A DNA stretch of 64,000 nucleotides from positions 7,626,001-7,690,000 of the forward strand of contig JAULSR010000002.1 in NCBI GenBank assembly GCA_030512295.1. The letters run 5' to 3'. This document shows, one piece after another, positions 32,437-43,827 of the stretch (positions are counted from its first letter, which is position 1; every line of letters starts with the position of its first letter). The notes beneath the pieces are model-generated. The model saw only the letters and a program-made list of their open reading frames with translations, did no database searches and was not told the DNA's origin. Source of the stretch: Bombardia bombarda. Its lineage: Eukaryota > Ascomycota > Sordariomycetes > Sordariales > Lasiosphaeriaceae. Position numbers and translations under genes: made by a program.

Positions 32437-34338
32437 ATGCCTCTTCACCAGTACGACTATCTCTTTGCCATCGGCACCATCTTTGCCGCTCTGGATGCAT
32501 GGAATATTGGTGAGTAGAGCCCCCCTTCATACCAAATCAACATCCAGACAAGACAAAGCCAATGGACAGCTAGCTGACCGTGGTCCTCCTTTTGAAAGGT
32601 GCCAATGATGTTGCCAACTCGTGGGCGACCTCGGTCGGTTCCCAGTCCGTCACATACCTCCAGGCTATGATCCTCGCCTCCATCATGGAGTTCGCCGGTT
32701 CAGTCGGTGTGGGCGCCCGCGTCGCCGACACCATCCGCACCAAGGTCGTCAACACAACCTTGTACGCCGCCAACCCCGAGCTCCTCATGCTCGGAATGGT
32801 CTGCGCCGTCACCGCCTCGTCCATCTACCTCACCATCGCCACCAAGATCGGTCTGCCCGTCTCGACAACTCACTCCATCCTGGGCGGCGTCATCGGCATG
32901 GGTGTTGCTTCTGTCGGGTCGAGCGGTGTCCAATGGGTTGGGTCGGGCGGTAACATCAACTCGGGTGTCGTCCAGGTCTTCCTCGCCTGGATCATCGCCC
33001 CCGGCCTCGCTGGCGCCTTCGCCTCCATCATCTTCCTCATCACCAAGTACGGCGTCATGCTGCGCAAGAACCCCGTCTACAAGGCCTTCTTCCTCGTGCC
33101 TGTCTACTTTGGCATCACCGCCTGCCTGCTCACCATGCTGCTGCTGTGGAAGGGCGGCGCGTACACCATCACCCTGACGGACCCTGAGGTTGCCGGCACC
33201 ATCATCGGTGTCGGCGCTGCCTGGGCCCTGGTCATTGGCATCTTCCTGATGCCCTGGCTCTACCGCGTCGTCATCATGGACGACTGGTCGCTTCGGTGGT
33301 ACCACATCCCCAAGGGCCCGCTTCTGCTGCGTCGTGGCGAGGTTGCCCCTCCCCCTAGCACCGTTGCCCCCGTGGTCAAGGACTACTACGAGGGCCATCT
33401 GACCAAGGAAGAGCTTGACGCTCGCCGCGCCGCTGCGAACGGAGATGTCGAGGTGGTCGGTGCTGAGTCGTCGGAGAAAAAGGTCAACGGTGATGGCTCG
33501 GATGCGTCTGTAAACGGCCATGCCGCCCCAGAGGTCGAGGCCGCTCCGCGCAAGTCGCTTATTGGCCCCAAGCCCGAAGGTGCCTGGTACACTGGCGCCG
33601 TCCTGTTCTGGTACGTCAAGTGGGCTGTGCTGCGCGGCATTGACCAAGATGTTGTCCACCTGCAGAACCGCAAGGACGTTCTGTCTGGCGACGTCGAGGA
33701 GCTGCACGCACACGCCTCCCACTACGACAACAAGGCCGAGTACATGTACAGCTTCCTCCAGATCATGACTGCCGCCACTGCATCCTTCACGCACGGCGCC
33801 AATGATATCTCCAACGCTATTGGGCCTTATGCCACCATCTTCCAGATCTGGAACTCGGGCACGCTCCCGATCAAGGACAAGTCCGATGTGCCAATTTGGA
33901 TCCTCGTTTTCGGCGCGGCTATGCTGGTCATCGGTCTCTGGACTTATGGATACAACATCATGAAGAACTTGGGCAATCGCATTACTCTTCACTCGCCATC
34001 TCGTGGTTTCTCCATGGAGCTGGGCTCGGCCATCACCATTATTCTCGCCACTCGTCTTAGTAAGTGTTTTCTTTCTCCCCCCCCCTGATTAGGTACAGAT
34101 GGCAACGCAGCAAGATTCTAACCGTGCATCAACAGAGCTTCCCGTCTCCACCACCCAGTGCATCACGGGCGCCACGGTCGGCGTTGGTCTCTGCTCGGGC
34201 ACCTGGCGTACCATCAACTGGCGCATGGTCACGTGGATTTATGCTGGCTGGATCATCACTCTGCCCGTTACCGGTATCATCTCGGGCTGCCTGATGGGAA
34301 TCATCATCAACGCTCCTCGCTGGGGCTATCAGGGTTAA
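32437..34338 (+). CDS. pho-4: Phosphate permease, PiT family (PHO-4/PHO89-like), three exons
   Basis: Exons are 32437-32509, 32599-34059 and 34136-34338; introns are 89 and 76 nt, and the frame closes at 578 residues. The two inverted PiT signature repeats are present: GANDVANSWATSVGS near the N-terminus and GANDISNAIGPYA in the C-terminal half, each followed by an LPVSTT motif (KIGLPVSTTHSILGG and LPVSTTQCITGA). A large hydrophilic loop of about 180 residues separates the two membrane halves, as in N. crassa PHO-4. The protein imports inorganic phosphate, probably with sodium, at the plasma membrane. Homologues are induced by phosphate starvation; I did not identify the regulator's site here. 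Exon 1 ends inside the first signature, a common intron position. Confidence 0.95.
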
Positions 34339-35535
34339 GAGTTGGCGGCAGGGTGCTGGAACGGTTGTGTGGATATGAGTGAAGATGGGGAGAGATAGTA
34401 ATGGATGGGTACAGCATGGTTGCGGAAGGGGGTTGGTTACTGGATTACATACATACAACTGGCATTTGATACCCCACAGTTGGATATATTGGGTGTTAAC
34501 ATTTACATGAAAATATACTTTTTTTTTTTTTTTATTACAAATGACGGAAGCTCACAGTTTCGTGATCTTGGGACATTAGAGCTGTCGCATCACACTATTT
34601 TTGTCATTGAAACAACCAAGCGGTTACAGGCTGATAGATGATAAACTCACTGCATGCGAATAAGCATGGAAAAAGGTGACAGCGGTGACATGAATCGCCA
34701 ACAACCAAGTGCGGCTAGTTGAATATTGCTTGAGGGCTGTTTCCTGGATAAGTTGCCCCTGCTAAGCTGATATATGGGTGGTTTATTTCAGCTCGTGGTT
34801 GTAGTTACGGCATTAGGTATTGTCAACATCTCTAGAAGTTGGTAGATAGGCTGTGATGGTTGGGTGTCATCCCTGTTAAGTATTTGCAACAACTTCAACA
34901 TACGCAGGCCATATGAGTTCTGATCCCGGGTTTGGCTTATAGACATATTTGCAGAAGAAAGGTATCGGTGTATTTCCGTATCATCTGAGTCAGCATGCGT
35001 ATGTTGGGCAGCTTGGACAATCATTATTAGAACAACGTTTCTTGCCTCTCTCCAGATGACGGATTTATCCGCCTCTATATATTCCACAGTACCCCGGAAA
35101 CAGACGATGGCGGGAAGGAACGTCATTGCGGAGGTGGCGACTTTATCCTCTTCTAGGCTGATGGTTTCGAATTAGCCAACAACACTATGGGATGGAGGTC
35201 ATAACATTTTCCGAAATTCGATTGGCGTGTACGTTGGTCATTATCTGCCGAGCTCCGAAGAAGCAACTTATGACATTCTCCAAACAATTTAACATGTTAT
35301 TGGAGAACCATCTCTGGTGGATCTGCTTCCGAGCCACCAGAAGCCCACCCAGCTCCATGGCTCGTGATCTATTCGTTCAGAGTGCGTGCTATGAAATGGC
35401 CAAGGAACTTGGGTTTATGCAGAATTGGGGCCGCTCTCATATAAACAACCGTTTCTCCCTTCGACGGACTGTCCTTGGACGCCGGCCAATTGTCTCCATC
35501 GAATCCAAGCAATTGTCAAAAGCAAGCCATCAAAC
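34339..35535. other. Intergenic region
   Basis: About 1.2 kb with no supported gene. It includes a 15-base T tract (34519-34533). A minus-strand open frame at 34788-35126 lacks protein character. Confidence 0.5.
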
Positions 35536-35897
35536 ATGCTGACCACTTCATTCCTCGCGCTCGCGCTTGCCGCGACTGGTCTTGCCCAGGTCACGGTTCC
35601 CGAGGGTTACCGCAAGGTGTACATCACGTCGATGGTCAACACCAAGTTTGTTGTGGTCCCCAAGACGCCAGTCAAGAGCGGTACCACCCTGGTTGTGTTT
35701 GTCTCCCACGCTTTTATTCCAGCGCCACTGATGACGGAACTGACCTTTTTTTCTCTTGCCACTTCCAGTCAAACGCTTAACAACAAGGCCGAGCAGCAGT
35801 GGTACGTCAAGGTCGGCAACGCCACCAAGATCCAGCTGGCGGACACGACACTTTGCCTGGATGGAGGCGCCAAGAGTGAGCTTCGCACACCAATCTG

Positions 35898-35928
<31 letters not shown>

Positions 35929-36294
35929 AGATAGACCCAAAAGTCGGCGAGTCTAACCCCAGATGAACCATCTGCAGGCAACTGGAAGGATATGGGCAAC
36001 CTCTATGTGAAGGACTGCAACGCAACCGAACCAGCTCAGCAATGGGCTGTCCTCCCCGACGGACGTATTGCCCTCGAGGCATCGAAGCCGCGTAAGTCAC
36101 TTGCTCGATACCATACCAAAAAGAAAAACACGAACTGACTTATTTGAACCTGAACAGTCGAGTGCGTCGATCTCCAGTACATGCGTGCCACGGCCAACAA
36201 CCCGGTGGGTTTCTACAGCTGCGCTGGACTGGGCAACACGGGTGCGGCGGACAAGGGCATCAACTGGCCACTCGCCAACGTCACTTCGGGTTAA
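35536..36294 (+). CDS. Small secreted ricin-B-lectin-like protein, four exons
   Basis: Exons are 35536-35696, 35769-35875, 35978-36091 and 36158-36294; the frame closes at 172 residues. The start MLTTSFLALALAATGLAQ is a signal peptide. The mature part has two beta-trefoil-like units with the QxW mark: EQQWYVKVGNATKIQLADTT followed by LCLDGG, and AQQWAVLPDGRIALEASKP followed by CVDLQ. This suggests carbohydrate binding outside the cell, but only part of a full trefoil is present. Intron 1 (72 nt, GTTTGT donor) has no stop and is a multiple of three, so a retained form would add 24 residues. Intron 2 contains a 30-base A tract. It could be an effector-type lectin; this is an inference. Confidence 0.82.
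35898..35927. repeat. Poly-A tract (about 30 A) inside intron 2 of the lectin-like gene
   Basis: The A run on the coding strand sits between the donor at 35876 and a TCTAACC branch-like site before the acceptor at 35977. Confidence 0.9.
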
Positions 36295-36432
36295 AACGCA
36301 GACAGGATATTATGGTGGAGTGGAATACATAAGGTCGTCACGGGTCAACGATAACGTCAATAACATGAATATACTGAAGACTGAATGTCCAAACTCCTAA
36401 TATCGTGACACAATTACAGGCCAAACATAATC

Positions 36433-37833
36433 TCATGAAACACTCTTCTTCACCAACTCAATAACAGTCTGGTTCTCCCACGTCCCCTTGCCCCTCGAAA
36501 CCCCCACAATCTCCAACCCAGCCTCCCCCGCAAGCTGGTCCCACGTCTCTCTTGTCCGCTGCTTCCCACCAAAGCCCAGCATCAAAAAGTCCATCGAAGC
36601 AGACCACAGATTCGGCGGATTATCCAGCACATCCTCCTGCAGCAGCAGCTTGCTGTCTGCCGCCATCGCCTCCGCCACATTCTTCAACACCTTGGCCGCA
36701 GCCACATCGCCCCAATTATGCAGACACCGCCGAATCCAGTAGACAATCGCGCCCTTGACCGGCTGCGACTCGAAAAAGTCAATCGCCATCCGCTGCACAC
36801 CCTTCAGCAGCGGGTCGTCCACCTTCTCCCCGGCCTCAATGACGTCGGCGCGGTCCTGTAGGTAGAATCTATCGATGGGCAGGCCGGGGAACTCGGCGCG
36901 TATGGCCTTGATGGCCTGGCCGCCGCCGCCGCCGATGTCGATGAAGAGGGGGCGGCGCTTGGCTGATTCCTCCTCGTTCTGAATCTGGGACACGAGCCAG
37001 GAAAAGTCGTAGATGCCGGCGATGGGGAGGTTAGTGTTTAGGGCGCCGACGCCCTTGAAGAAGCGCTGCAACCATGCGGGGTCGCGGTCGATGAGCTCGT
37101 AGAAGGTCAGGCCGGGTTGGCCGTAGGCGTAGCTGACGGGGATGTGGTTGGGCGTTTGGGGTTCTTTGCGGCCGTATTGGTCAAAGTATTCGGGCATTTT
37201 GACAAAGGCTTGGAGTCCGTTTTCCCAGCTGTGTTTGCAGAGGTTGGTAGGTACGGGTGGGTTAGTTATGTGCTGTCTCTGATTCTTACGACACGAGCGA
37301 AAGGCAACCCTACCCCATGGTGTATACGGCTGATCCGGGGTGATCCTCGAGAAACATCCTGGACTGAGCGGTATGGGCGACTTGATCGCTGCCAACCTGC
37401 TCTAGGACACGGGCAGAGACAAGCAGGCGGGCGATTCGGGCTGTTCTTTCAAGATCAGAGATTGTTGGAGTGAACATTTGGCTCAAATAGGGGTCACATA
37501 ATTACCCAATAAAGCAAGCTCGACCTCAACCTTGCTGGCCAGCTCAACATAGGAAATGCTGGTGCCGTCCAGAGGTATGTTTTCAAACACCTTCCATTTC
37601 ATGAAGAGCATGTTGGAGGTGATGATTGATATCTGGTTCACCAGGTCAACCCACTGGTCAGTTGGGGATTTGGCGACGTCGAGGATCCGCTGGGCGGCCT
37701 TGATGATGTTGTCCACAAGCTGCGGCCTTTCATTGTCGCTTCCATCCTCCACAGGTTTGCTTTTCAAGATGTCAACGGCCGCATTGAGTTGTTCGGTGGC
37801 TAGCAGGAGCTCTTCTAGTCTGGGTTGTGCCAT
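36433..37833 (-). CDS. O-methyltransferase, SAM-dependent, plant/fungal type, three exons
   Basis: Exons are 37833-37506, 37440-37314 and 37228-36433; introns of 65 and 85 nt close a 416-residue frame. The N-terminal half is the usual helical dimerisation/winged-helix part (RIARLLVSARVLEQV, then TAQSRMFL). The catalytic half has the SAM-binding motif FIDIGGGGGQ, the acidic motif around RFYLQDRADVI, and RCLHNWGD, whose His-Asn-Trp matches the catalytic region of this family. Such enzymes methylate phenolic hydroxyls, often in secondary metabolism. No polyketide or peptide synthase is nearby, so the substrate is unknown. It is convergent with the lectin-like gene. Confidence 0.92.
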
Positions 37834-39036
37834 GATAGTCGTGGACGCGCCAGCACTGTGTTTGAGTCGTTCGAGGCGGCTCTTCCAACAAAACAAATGT
37901 AAAACAAATGTAACAAATCCGGCTTTTTGTTTGACTTTGATTTGACGGGCTAAATATGTATTTGTTTGTTTTGTGTATTTGATTTGTTTAGGGTGTGAGA
38001 ACGGTTCTTCCGGTTGAGAGATGCGTCAAAAGTGGACTCTTTGGACGTGAAGCTGAAAATACGTCAGGGTTCACCCCTCCTTTTGTTGTGAGGTATTATT
38101 TAGAACAGAAGCTTATGCGTTTCCGCTTTCAGCTGTCGTCACGTTATAACACTTTACCTTTTATAAAACATCTCTCCTAATCCTCTGTGAGACTGTGATA
38201 GACACTAGTGGACGGACATGAGAAGCGGGGATGATCCAATGTGGTCTGTCCTGGCTGCAGTAGCTCTTCATTAGCGGCAACATTTGAGCCAACATCTCCC
38301 TGAATGATTGGGTGAAGAAGACGGGGAAAGAGGGATGCCGTATGCAGTAGAAATGTGTCCGAGTGGTTGACTGAGCTCTCTTAAGACTGCGGGACCACAT
38401 GATGTCAGCACATCACATCTGAGTTCCTCTTTGGGTTTCCGATACAGTTATACTCTGTTGACGCAAATATGAAATATGACAGCCGTCGAAAATGGGCCAT
38501 CCAAACAGAGGCCGCCCATAGCAGTCCTGCACCTACCTGTAAGTTATGAAGTGAATCCGGCCAGTTTAGATCGTTTTATCACTACTGCTGATCAAGAACC
38601 AAGGAGCAATCTCAACTTGTGGCGAGATCAGTTATCTCATTAACTTTTATCAAGTGTAGTCGGACAGATAAACGCTCGGCCTCTAGCCCCTCTCCTCAGA
38701 ATCCGCTGCAGCGCCTGCATAAGTAACCCACCCACACAGCAGACGCACACATCACGCGTAAACGCCCAATCAGGGCCCATCTCACGTTTCGGTCGCTCCT
38801 GACACCTGGACAAGTCTTTTTCTCTCTCTAAACCACGATCGCTCCTGGGGTAATCGAGAGACCTCGTTCCTTCCGAATACTCTAGTGTGATTGTCTTTAG
38901 CTGGCACATGGGAAGGTCAAGTCCGTCGAGAGCTCTAGTCTTCTTTTCACCCTTCAGCTGTTTTGCGAGTCGCATTATTTGGGCCCGAACCGCATGCAGA
39001 TGCACAACACGAGACAAACACGGCGCATACAACAAC
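37834..39036. other. Divergent intergenic region
   Basis: 1.2 kb between the O-methyltransferase (minus) and bisphosphate nucleotidase (plus) starts. It contains T/G-rich repeats near 37900-37990 and no supported gene. The nucleotidase frame is open upstream to 38887, but without family similarity. Confidence 0.5.
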
Positions 39037-40164
39037 ATGGCAGCAGCAGTGCCCTATGCCCGCGAGCGACTCATAGCCGAGCTCGCCGTGCAGCGTGCAT
39101 CGCTCCTCACCAAGCGTGTCTCGCAGACTTTTGCTGCTAACAGCGAGCTGTCCAAAAGCGACGCATCGCCCGTCACCATTGCCGACTTTGCCGCGCAGGC
39201 CCTCCTCATCAGCGCCATCCATGCCGCCTTCCCTGCCGACACGTTCGTAGGCGAGGAGGACTCGGCTGAGCTGCGTCGGGACCCTCAGCTCGCCCAACAG
39301 GTTTGGGAGCTGGTCTCACACTCGCACTCGCACCACCTCGAGGATGCATGGAGCGACGGTGATAACGACGCGCTCCTATCCAGGCCTGCAACCATTGAAG
39401 AGATGTTCGACGTCATCGACCTAGGTGGGCACGGGCTAGGCGGCAGGACGGGACGGTTCTGGGCGCTCGATCCCATCGATGGCACGGCTGCGTTTATCAA
39501 GGGACAGCAGTACGCCGTGTCGCTGGCGCTGATCGAGGACGGCAGGGAGGTGGTGGGCGTGGTGGGCTGTCCGAACCTGTTGTACGCGGACGCTGCTGCT
39601 GCTGCTGCTGGGGCAAAGGTCGAGGAGACCAGTGTTGATGCGGATGGATTGGGCGCGATGCTCTCTGCGGTGCGGGGGCAAGGGGCGGTGGTGAGACCGA
39701 TGCGGCGACGCGGGGGACTGGTGCCGCTGGAGCAGGCACAGGTGATCAATAAGCTGCTGGGTGGTGGCCATGATGTGCCTGCAGTCGAGCTCAAAGATGT
39801 GCATCTTATCGACTCGAAAGTCACCACCAAAGGGCGCCAGCTAGCTGATGAAGTGGGCGTGGCGTATCCGGGGACGCAGCTTTATTCGTCGCATATGCGC
39901 TATGTCGCGTTGATTCTGGGCGGGAGAGGCCATGTCCAGGTGCGCTTCCCCAAGGCCGGCCAGACGTCGTACATATGGGACCACGCGGGCGCGCAGCTGA
40001 TCTACACCGAGACGGGAATGGGCAAGGTGACGGACTTGTATGGGGAGGAGATAGACTTTGGGAGGGGCAGACAGCTGGACGGGAATTGGGGGGTTATTGC
40101 GGCGGACGAAAGTGTGCATGGAAAGATTCTGGACTTGGTGAGAAAATTGGATGTGGGTGGGTGA
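39037..40164 (+). CDS. MET22: 3'(2'),5'-bisphosphate nucleotidase (Hal2/Met22 type)
   Basis: An intronless gene of 375 residues starting MAAAVPYARERLIAELAVQR, in line with yeast Hal2. The enzyme removes phosphate from PAP (3'-phosphoadenosine 5'-phosphate) made during sulfate assimilation, and is the lithium/sodium-sensitive member of the inositol-monophosphatase superfamily. Visible motifs are SDASPVTIADFAAQ, the metal-binding GEED, WALDPIDGTAAFIKG (Asp-Pro-Ile-Asp-Gly-Thr) and IWDHAGAQLI (Trp-Asp second metal motif). The reading frame is intact. A run of Ala codons (DAAAAAAGA near residue 190) forms a small variable loop. Probably cytosolic. Neighbours do not belong to sulfur metabolism. 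Confidence 0.95.
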   Translation: MAAAVPYARERLIAELAVQRASLLTKRVSQTFAANSELSKSDASPVTIADFAAQALLISAIHAAFPADTFVGEEDSAELRRDPQLAQQVWELVSHSHSHHLEDAWSDGDNDALLSRPATIEEMFDVIDLGGHGLGGRTGRFWALDPIDGTAAFIKGQQYAVSLALIEDGREVVGVVGCPNLLYADAAAAAAGAKVEETSVDADGLGAMLSAVRGQGAVVRPMRRRGGLVPLEQAQVINKLLGGGHDVPAVELKDVHLIDSKVTTKGRQLADEVGVAYPGTQLYSSHMRYVALILGGRGHVQVRFPKAGQTSYIWDHAGAQLIYTETGMGKVTDLYGEEIDFGRGRQLDGNWGVIAADESVHGKILDLVRKLDVGG

Positions 40165-41286
40165 ATCGTAATGTCAATCGTAATGTCAATCGTACAGCGA
40201 AATTAACACTGCCATTTGAGGAAGAGAGGGAGAGGGTAAGTGAGCTAGCGGCAAGGGAAGTGTTCGTGACAAGATTGAGTGCAAAGACTTCTTCTCCATG
40301 GTGCCACAGCAGCGGCCATCATAGTGAAAAAGAGGTTTGGTTTTGCATCAAAAATTCCGGCCGGAACGGCCCCGAAGGACAATTCATGACAGCGAGCGCC
40401 ACGATGTGCAATGCAGGCTCTCTGTCAAACTGCGAGGTATTCATGAGCTCCCCGCAGTCAACCAAGGTAAGTATGAAGAAGAAAAGAAAAAAGAGAATGA
40501 AAAGCAACGGGGCGGGCGCCATTAAATACCACATTTGCAGGTCTGTGCGCGCCTGCAATTTTTCATGTAGGGCACTAGGGCGGACCAGGGAAGGACGGGA
40601 ATGCAGCTAGCTCACAATTAGGAAGTGGATGACTGCAAGGGGGAGCAATGTCTCCCCGAGCGTTTGAGCTTGGGCCAAACACTGTAACACCGGAAGGAGC
40701 GATTGGAGACGATTCTCTTATTCCCATATATTCCCATTGTAGATGTACCTCACCGTGTGCTACTGTTAGTGGAGCTTATTTTTCCCACCAAAAATATCCT
40801 CTCGCATGATAACAGTTGGATGGCATCGGTACCTACTCTGATGACTCTTCGTTCTTGCCTATTATTTTCTTGCCTATTATTTTCTTGCCTATTATTTTCT
40901 TGCCTATTATTTTCCGCAGCTCTTGCCTGTTTTGCCTCGTTCTGAAATCTTGAAAACCAAATTTTTTTTTACGACCATCTCGGTTATTATTTCCTCCACA
41001 TTCCCTTCGACCTCGAATTTTCTCGTGAGCCTTTAATCCATATTTTCTTTGACGATGCGGCAAGACCTGAGGTCTGGACCCAATAGCTCACAATGCAATG
41101 CCGTTCCATCACCCTGGTCGTGAGAGCTACTAACGCGCTAAAGGTGGCAAGCCAAGCCCAAACGAGGGGATGTGAAGTTCAGCCGCAATCGCGCCCATGG
41201 CGTTCAAAAGAGGGAGGCACCTCTCGAACAGGATTGTGGGAAAGGGGAGAAAATAAAGGCCTGATCATTTATCCGTATATCATATC
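40165..41286. other. Intergenic region with a 15-bp tandem repeat
   Basis: 1.1 kb, no supported gene. It contains the repeat at 40852-40911 and a short T tract near 40963. Confidence 0.5.
40852..40911. repeat. 15-bp tandem repeat, 4 perfect copies
   Basis: TTCTTGCCTATTATT is repeated four times, followed by a TTCC remnant. It lies about 375 bp upstream of the next start codon. Confidence 0.92.
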
Positions 41287-42636
41287 ATGATGAACTCGAC
41301 TTACACAAACCACGGCGACGCGGCGCTGACGTGTCGGCCAGCACGATGGACCGACGTGGTGGTCTTTTTCCTCGGCAACTATGCTGCCCACGCAGTAACC
41401 GTGATCCCGTCTCCGGGCCAGAGCCCGATGGCGCTCTGCCTGACAGTACTGGGGGCCATCCTGTTTCCCACGTCGGGCATCTTTCGCGGGTTCCGCGCCA
41501 TCCAAAGCCTGGCCGTCTTCGGGCGCACGTCTCTGCAGACGGCAGCTCGGTCAGGCGCCCTATACTATTTGCAGCTGGGTAAACTAGGCAGCAATCAGGA
41601 TGCGTCGCACAGATGGAACGGCATAGGGGACCACTCTCGATACCTGATCAAAGTCAGCGGCCGGTTCTGGGTCCCGCTGAATGCCTCTCTCGTCAAGGTG
41701 CCTCTGTGGGCCACATTCGACAGGGACAATCCACCCGACGAACAGAACGCGGAGATAAAAGTCGAGACAGTTTTTTTGAAGAAGTCCATGCTGCTCCGCT
41801 TCCTTCAATGGTGGTGGACGCCATCGTCAGAGTCGGGCGAGGACATCCAAATCGCCCGTCCCGCCGTGGTTTCGTGCAACTACAACGTTGTCAAGATCAT
41901 CGTCTCGCTCGTGCAGGCCGTCTACGCCGTCATGACGCTATACCAGACGCGGGGCGACCAGATCTCGCGGTATGGCTATGCTGCCTTTGGCCTGACCGTC
42001 ACGCCCTACGCCATCATGTCCATCGTCAACTTGCTTGGCAATCTGGCCCGCCCCGACTACGCCACAGTGCATGTCGTTGAGTCAGAGGATATGAGCAAGC
42101 TATGCGCCACCTTCCGCCAGCCCGAGGAGCGGTCGTCGTCCTCGCTCGTATTGCACAACGCACGCGAGAATGTGTATATTGAGGGCACGGTGGGAAAACT
42201 ATCACATGATACTGAGCAGCGCCTGCTCCGCGGCGACCTGTCAGCCCCATTTCCTCTGGGACCCGGTGGCAGGCGCCTCCGACGCACTTGGTTTGCCTTT
42301 GTGGTGCAGATCCTGACGATGGGACCCCTGCAGGGTGTAGTTGCCATCGCGCTTCCCTTAATTATTATGAACTCCTTGACCGGCTTCAGCACTGGGGGCA
42401 GTTCCTATGCGCAACGCAGCTGGGTTATGACCTGGCTGGTGTGGGGTATCGTGTTTGGCTACCTCAAGGATAACTATGTCTATGGGAAGTTCCAAGACGC
42501 GGCACATGTAGGACGACACGGCGCCGCGGCTCCGTTTCTCAGCCTGCTTCTGTTGGTGTGTGGCATCCCCGCCATTGGGGGTTTTGCCGTGGTAGCACAA
42601 ATGATTTTGGAGTACGGCGTGTGTGTGCGGGTGTAA
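41287..42636 (+). CDS. Multi-pass membrane hypothetical protein
   Basis: An intronless gene of 449 residues. I recognise the type only as a common fungal hypothetical protein opening with CRPARWTDVVVFFLGNYAAH. About seven hydrophobic segments are visible: near 22-41, 47-66, 200-218, 228-252, 342-367, 385-400 and 418-445. A long hydrophilic stretch (about 70-195) and another (about 255-335) separate them. No transporter or enzyme motif is evident. The two adjacent ATGs at 41287 and 41290 are equivalent starts. Membrane location is well supported; function is unknown. Confidence 0.85.
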   Translation: MMNSTYTNHGDAALTCRPARWTDVVVFFLGNYAAHAVTVIPSPGQSPMALCLTVLGAILFPTSGIFRGFRAIQSLAVFGRTSLQTAARSGALYYLQLGKLGSNQDASHRWNGIGDHSRYLIKVSGRFWVPLNASLVKVPLWATFDRDNPPDEQNAEIKVETVFLKKSMLLRFLQWWWTPSSESGEDIQIARPAVVSCNYNVVKIIVSLVQAVYAVMTLYQTRGDQISRYGYAAFGLTVTPYAIMSIVNLLGNLARPDYATVHVVESEDMSKLCATFRQPEERSSSSLVLHNARENVYIEGTVGKLSHDTEQRLLRGDLSAPFPLGPGGRRLRRTWFAFVVQILTMGPLQGVVAIALPLIIMNSLTGFSTGGSSYAQRSWVMTWLVWGIVFGYLKDNYVYGKFQDAAHVGRHGAAAPFLSLLLLVCGIPAIGGFAVVAQMILEYGVCVRV

Positions 42637-42859
42637 CTAAGGGGCGGTTAAGACGTATTAAAATACGAAGCAAAGCTGAGACTTTAAGTAACAAGATTCA
42701 TAAGGACATTACATGAAGCAAAGCTGAAACTTCAATTATCACCAACTTAAATTAGGTGCCTTACTTTGTCTAAAATTCCACCATATCTGCCACTCAATAA
42801 ACACCACCGACAGAACCAATCTGAATCTATACGCAGTTACCCTCGTTCCTTCCATCGCA
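42637..42859. other. Short intergenic region
   Basis: It contains a near-duplicate of AAGCAAAGCTGA (about 42668 and 42715). No gene was seen. Confidence 0.4.
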
Positions 42860-43827
42860 ATGAATAGTACTGGCTCCTTCGCTCTTCCTTCAACACCCTT
42901 CTCTCCCAAAGCTCGGCATTCGTGCCAAGCCCCGAACTTACTAGACTTGATGGAGACGTCGGTCTTATCTTCCTGAAAGGAAACGGCGTTACATTCCTGG
43001 AACCCGTCGATGATGACTGGTATCGGATTACACGACGCTTCGGCGGATTAGAACATACCATCACCGACTATGCCAACGCCTCGGCCGCCTTACCATCTTA
43101 TATTTCGGCCGATGCAGCATCGCCAATGGGCTGTGTCACACAATATCAATTTTGCAATGCTGCTCTTCCAACAGAGCGTCGATGCGGACCACTTGCCAGC
43201 CTTGCAGATTCGATCCAGGGAGCCATACCCTTGTTCCCTCCTTCACCAGGGACTGATTTGAATGCAATAGGGAACCAAAGCATAGTAACGGGGAGCAACC
43301 CCGTTTTGTGGCTCATTGAATTCTACAACATGGTTCAGATGTCTGGAGGCACACCAACAGCCATAGTGGATTATTTAGGAGTCAGAGCCTTAGCATCGCA
43401 GCAAAACATAGGAAGCAACTTACGAAGTGGCCTACCCAGAAACCAATGGATGCTTGATGTCACTCAAGGCGGGGCTGTCTACCAAGCCATCGGTCCACGG
43501 CCAGATCCAATTTTGGACGAGCACAAATGGTGGGTTATGGACGACACTTGCAAGAATCAGGTGAGCAGACAAGAATAATAATCTCGGTCAAAGTTTAGAT
43601 ACCAGACAATAAATACCAGACGATAAGTTACTGACCGATTTCACAGAAGATCCAAAGCACACGTTTCACATCCTTCCACCTCCACCTCAACGGTCAGGGC
43701 TCTTCGCGTATTCACTCCTTTCCCTCAGCCCCCTTCCCAGCTTCCAAAACACCAGCGGGGCCGGCGCCAACACAACCGCGACACACCCAAGCAGCGTCAT
43801 GGTCCAGTGCACCCCAATCCCATCATA
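42860..43827 (+). pseudogene. 5' remnant of a fungal membrane-protein gene, frame-broken and 3'-truncated
   Basis: The ATG at 42860 opens MNSTGSFALPSTPFSP. The frame then shifts at the CCC at 42905-42907, where one base appears to be missing, into FVPSPELTRLDGDVGLIFL. From there it matches the extracellular N-terminal region of a common fungal hypothetical family (D-G-D-V-x-L-x-F-L...N-x-V, then GCVTQYQFCN, then RNQWMLDV). Exon 1 ends at 43560 with a GTGAGC donor; an 86-nt intron leads to KIQSTRFTSF at 43647, again as in the family. The expected membrane-spanning half is absent: sequence similarity stops near 43675 and the frame runs on to a stop at about 43827 over the 3' end of the opposing MFS gene. 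A truncated, probably dead gene. Confidence 0.6.

Noticed and set aside
32700..33992. 430-codon antisense open frame over the phosphate permease
   Set aside because: Composition is the Asp/Gly/Val-rich shadow of membrane-protein codons; the sense gene is unambiguous.
37441..37505. Possible frame break in the O-methyltransferase
   Set aside because: A 65-nt GT-AG intron joins the frames in phase and gives the expected family sequence, so no break is needed.
39975..40610. 211-codon frame overlapping the 3' end of the bisphosphate nucleotidase gene
   Set aside because: It starts inside a clear gene in another frame and reads repeat-like sequence after it.
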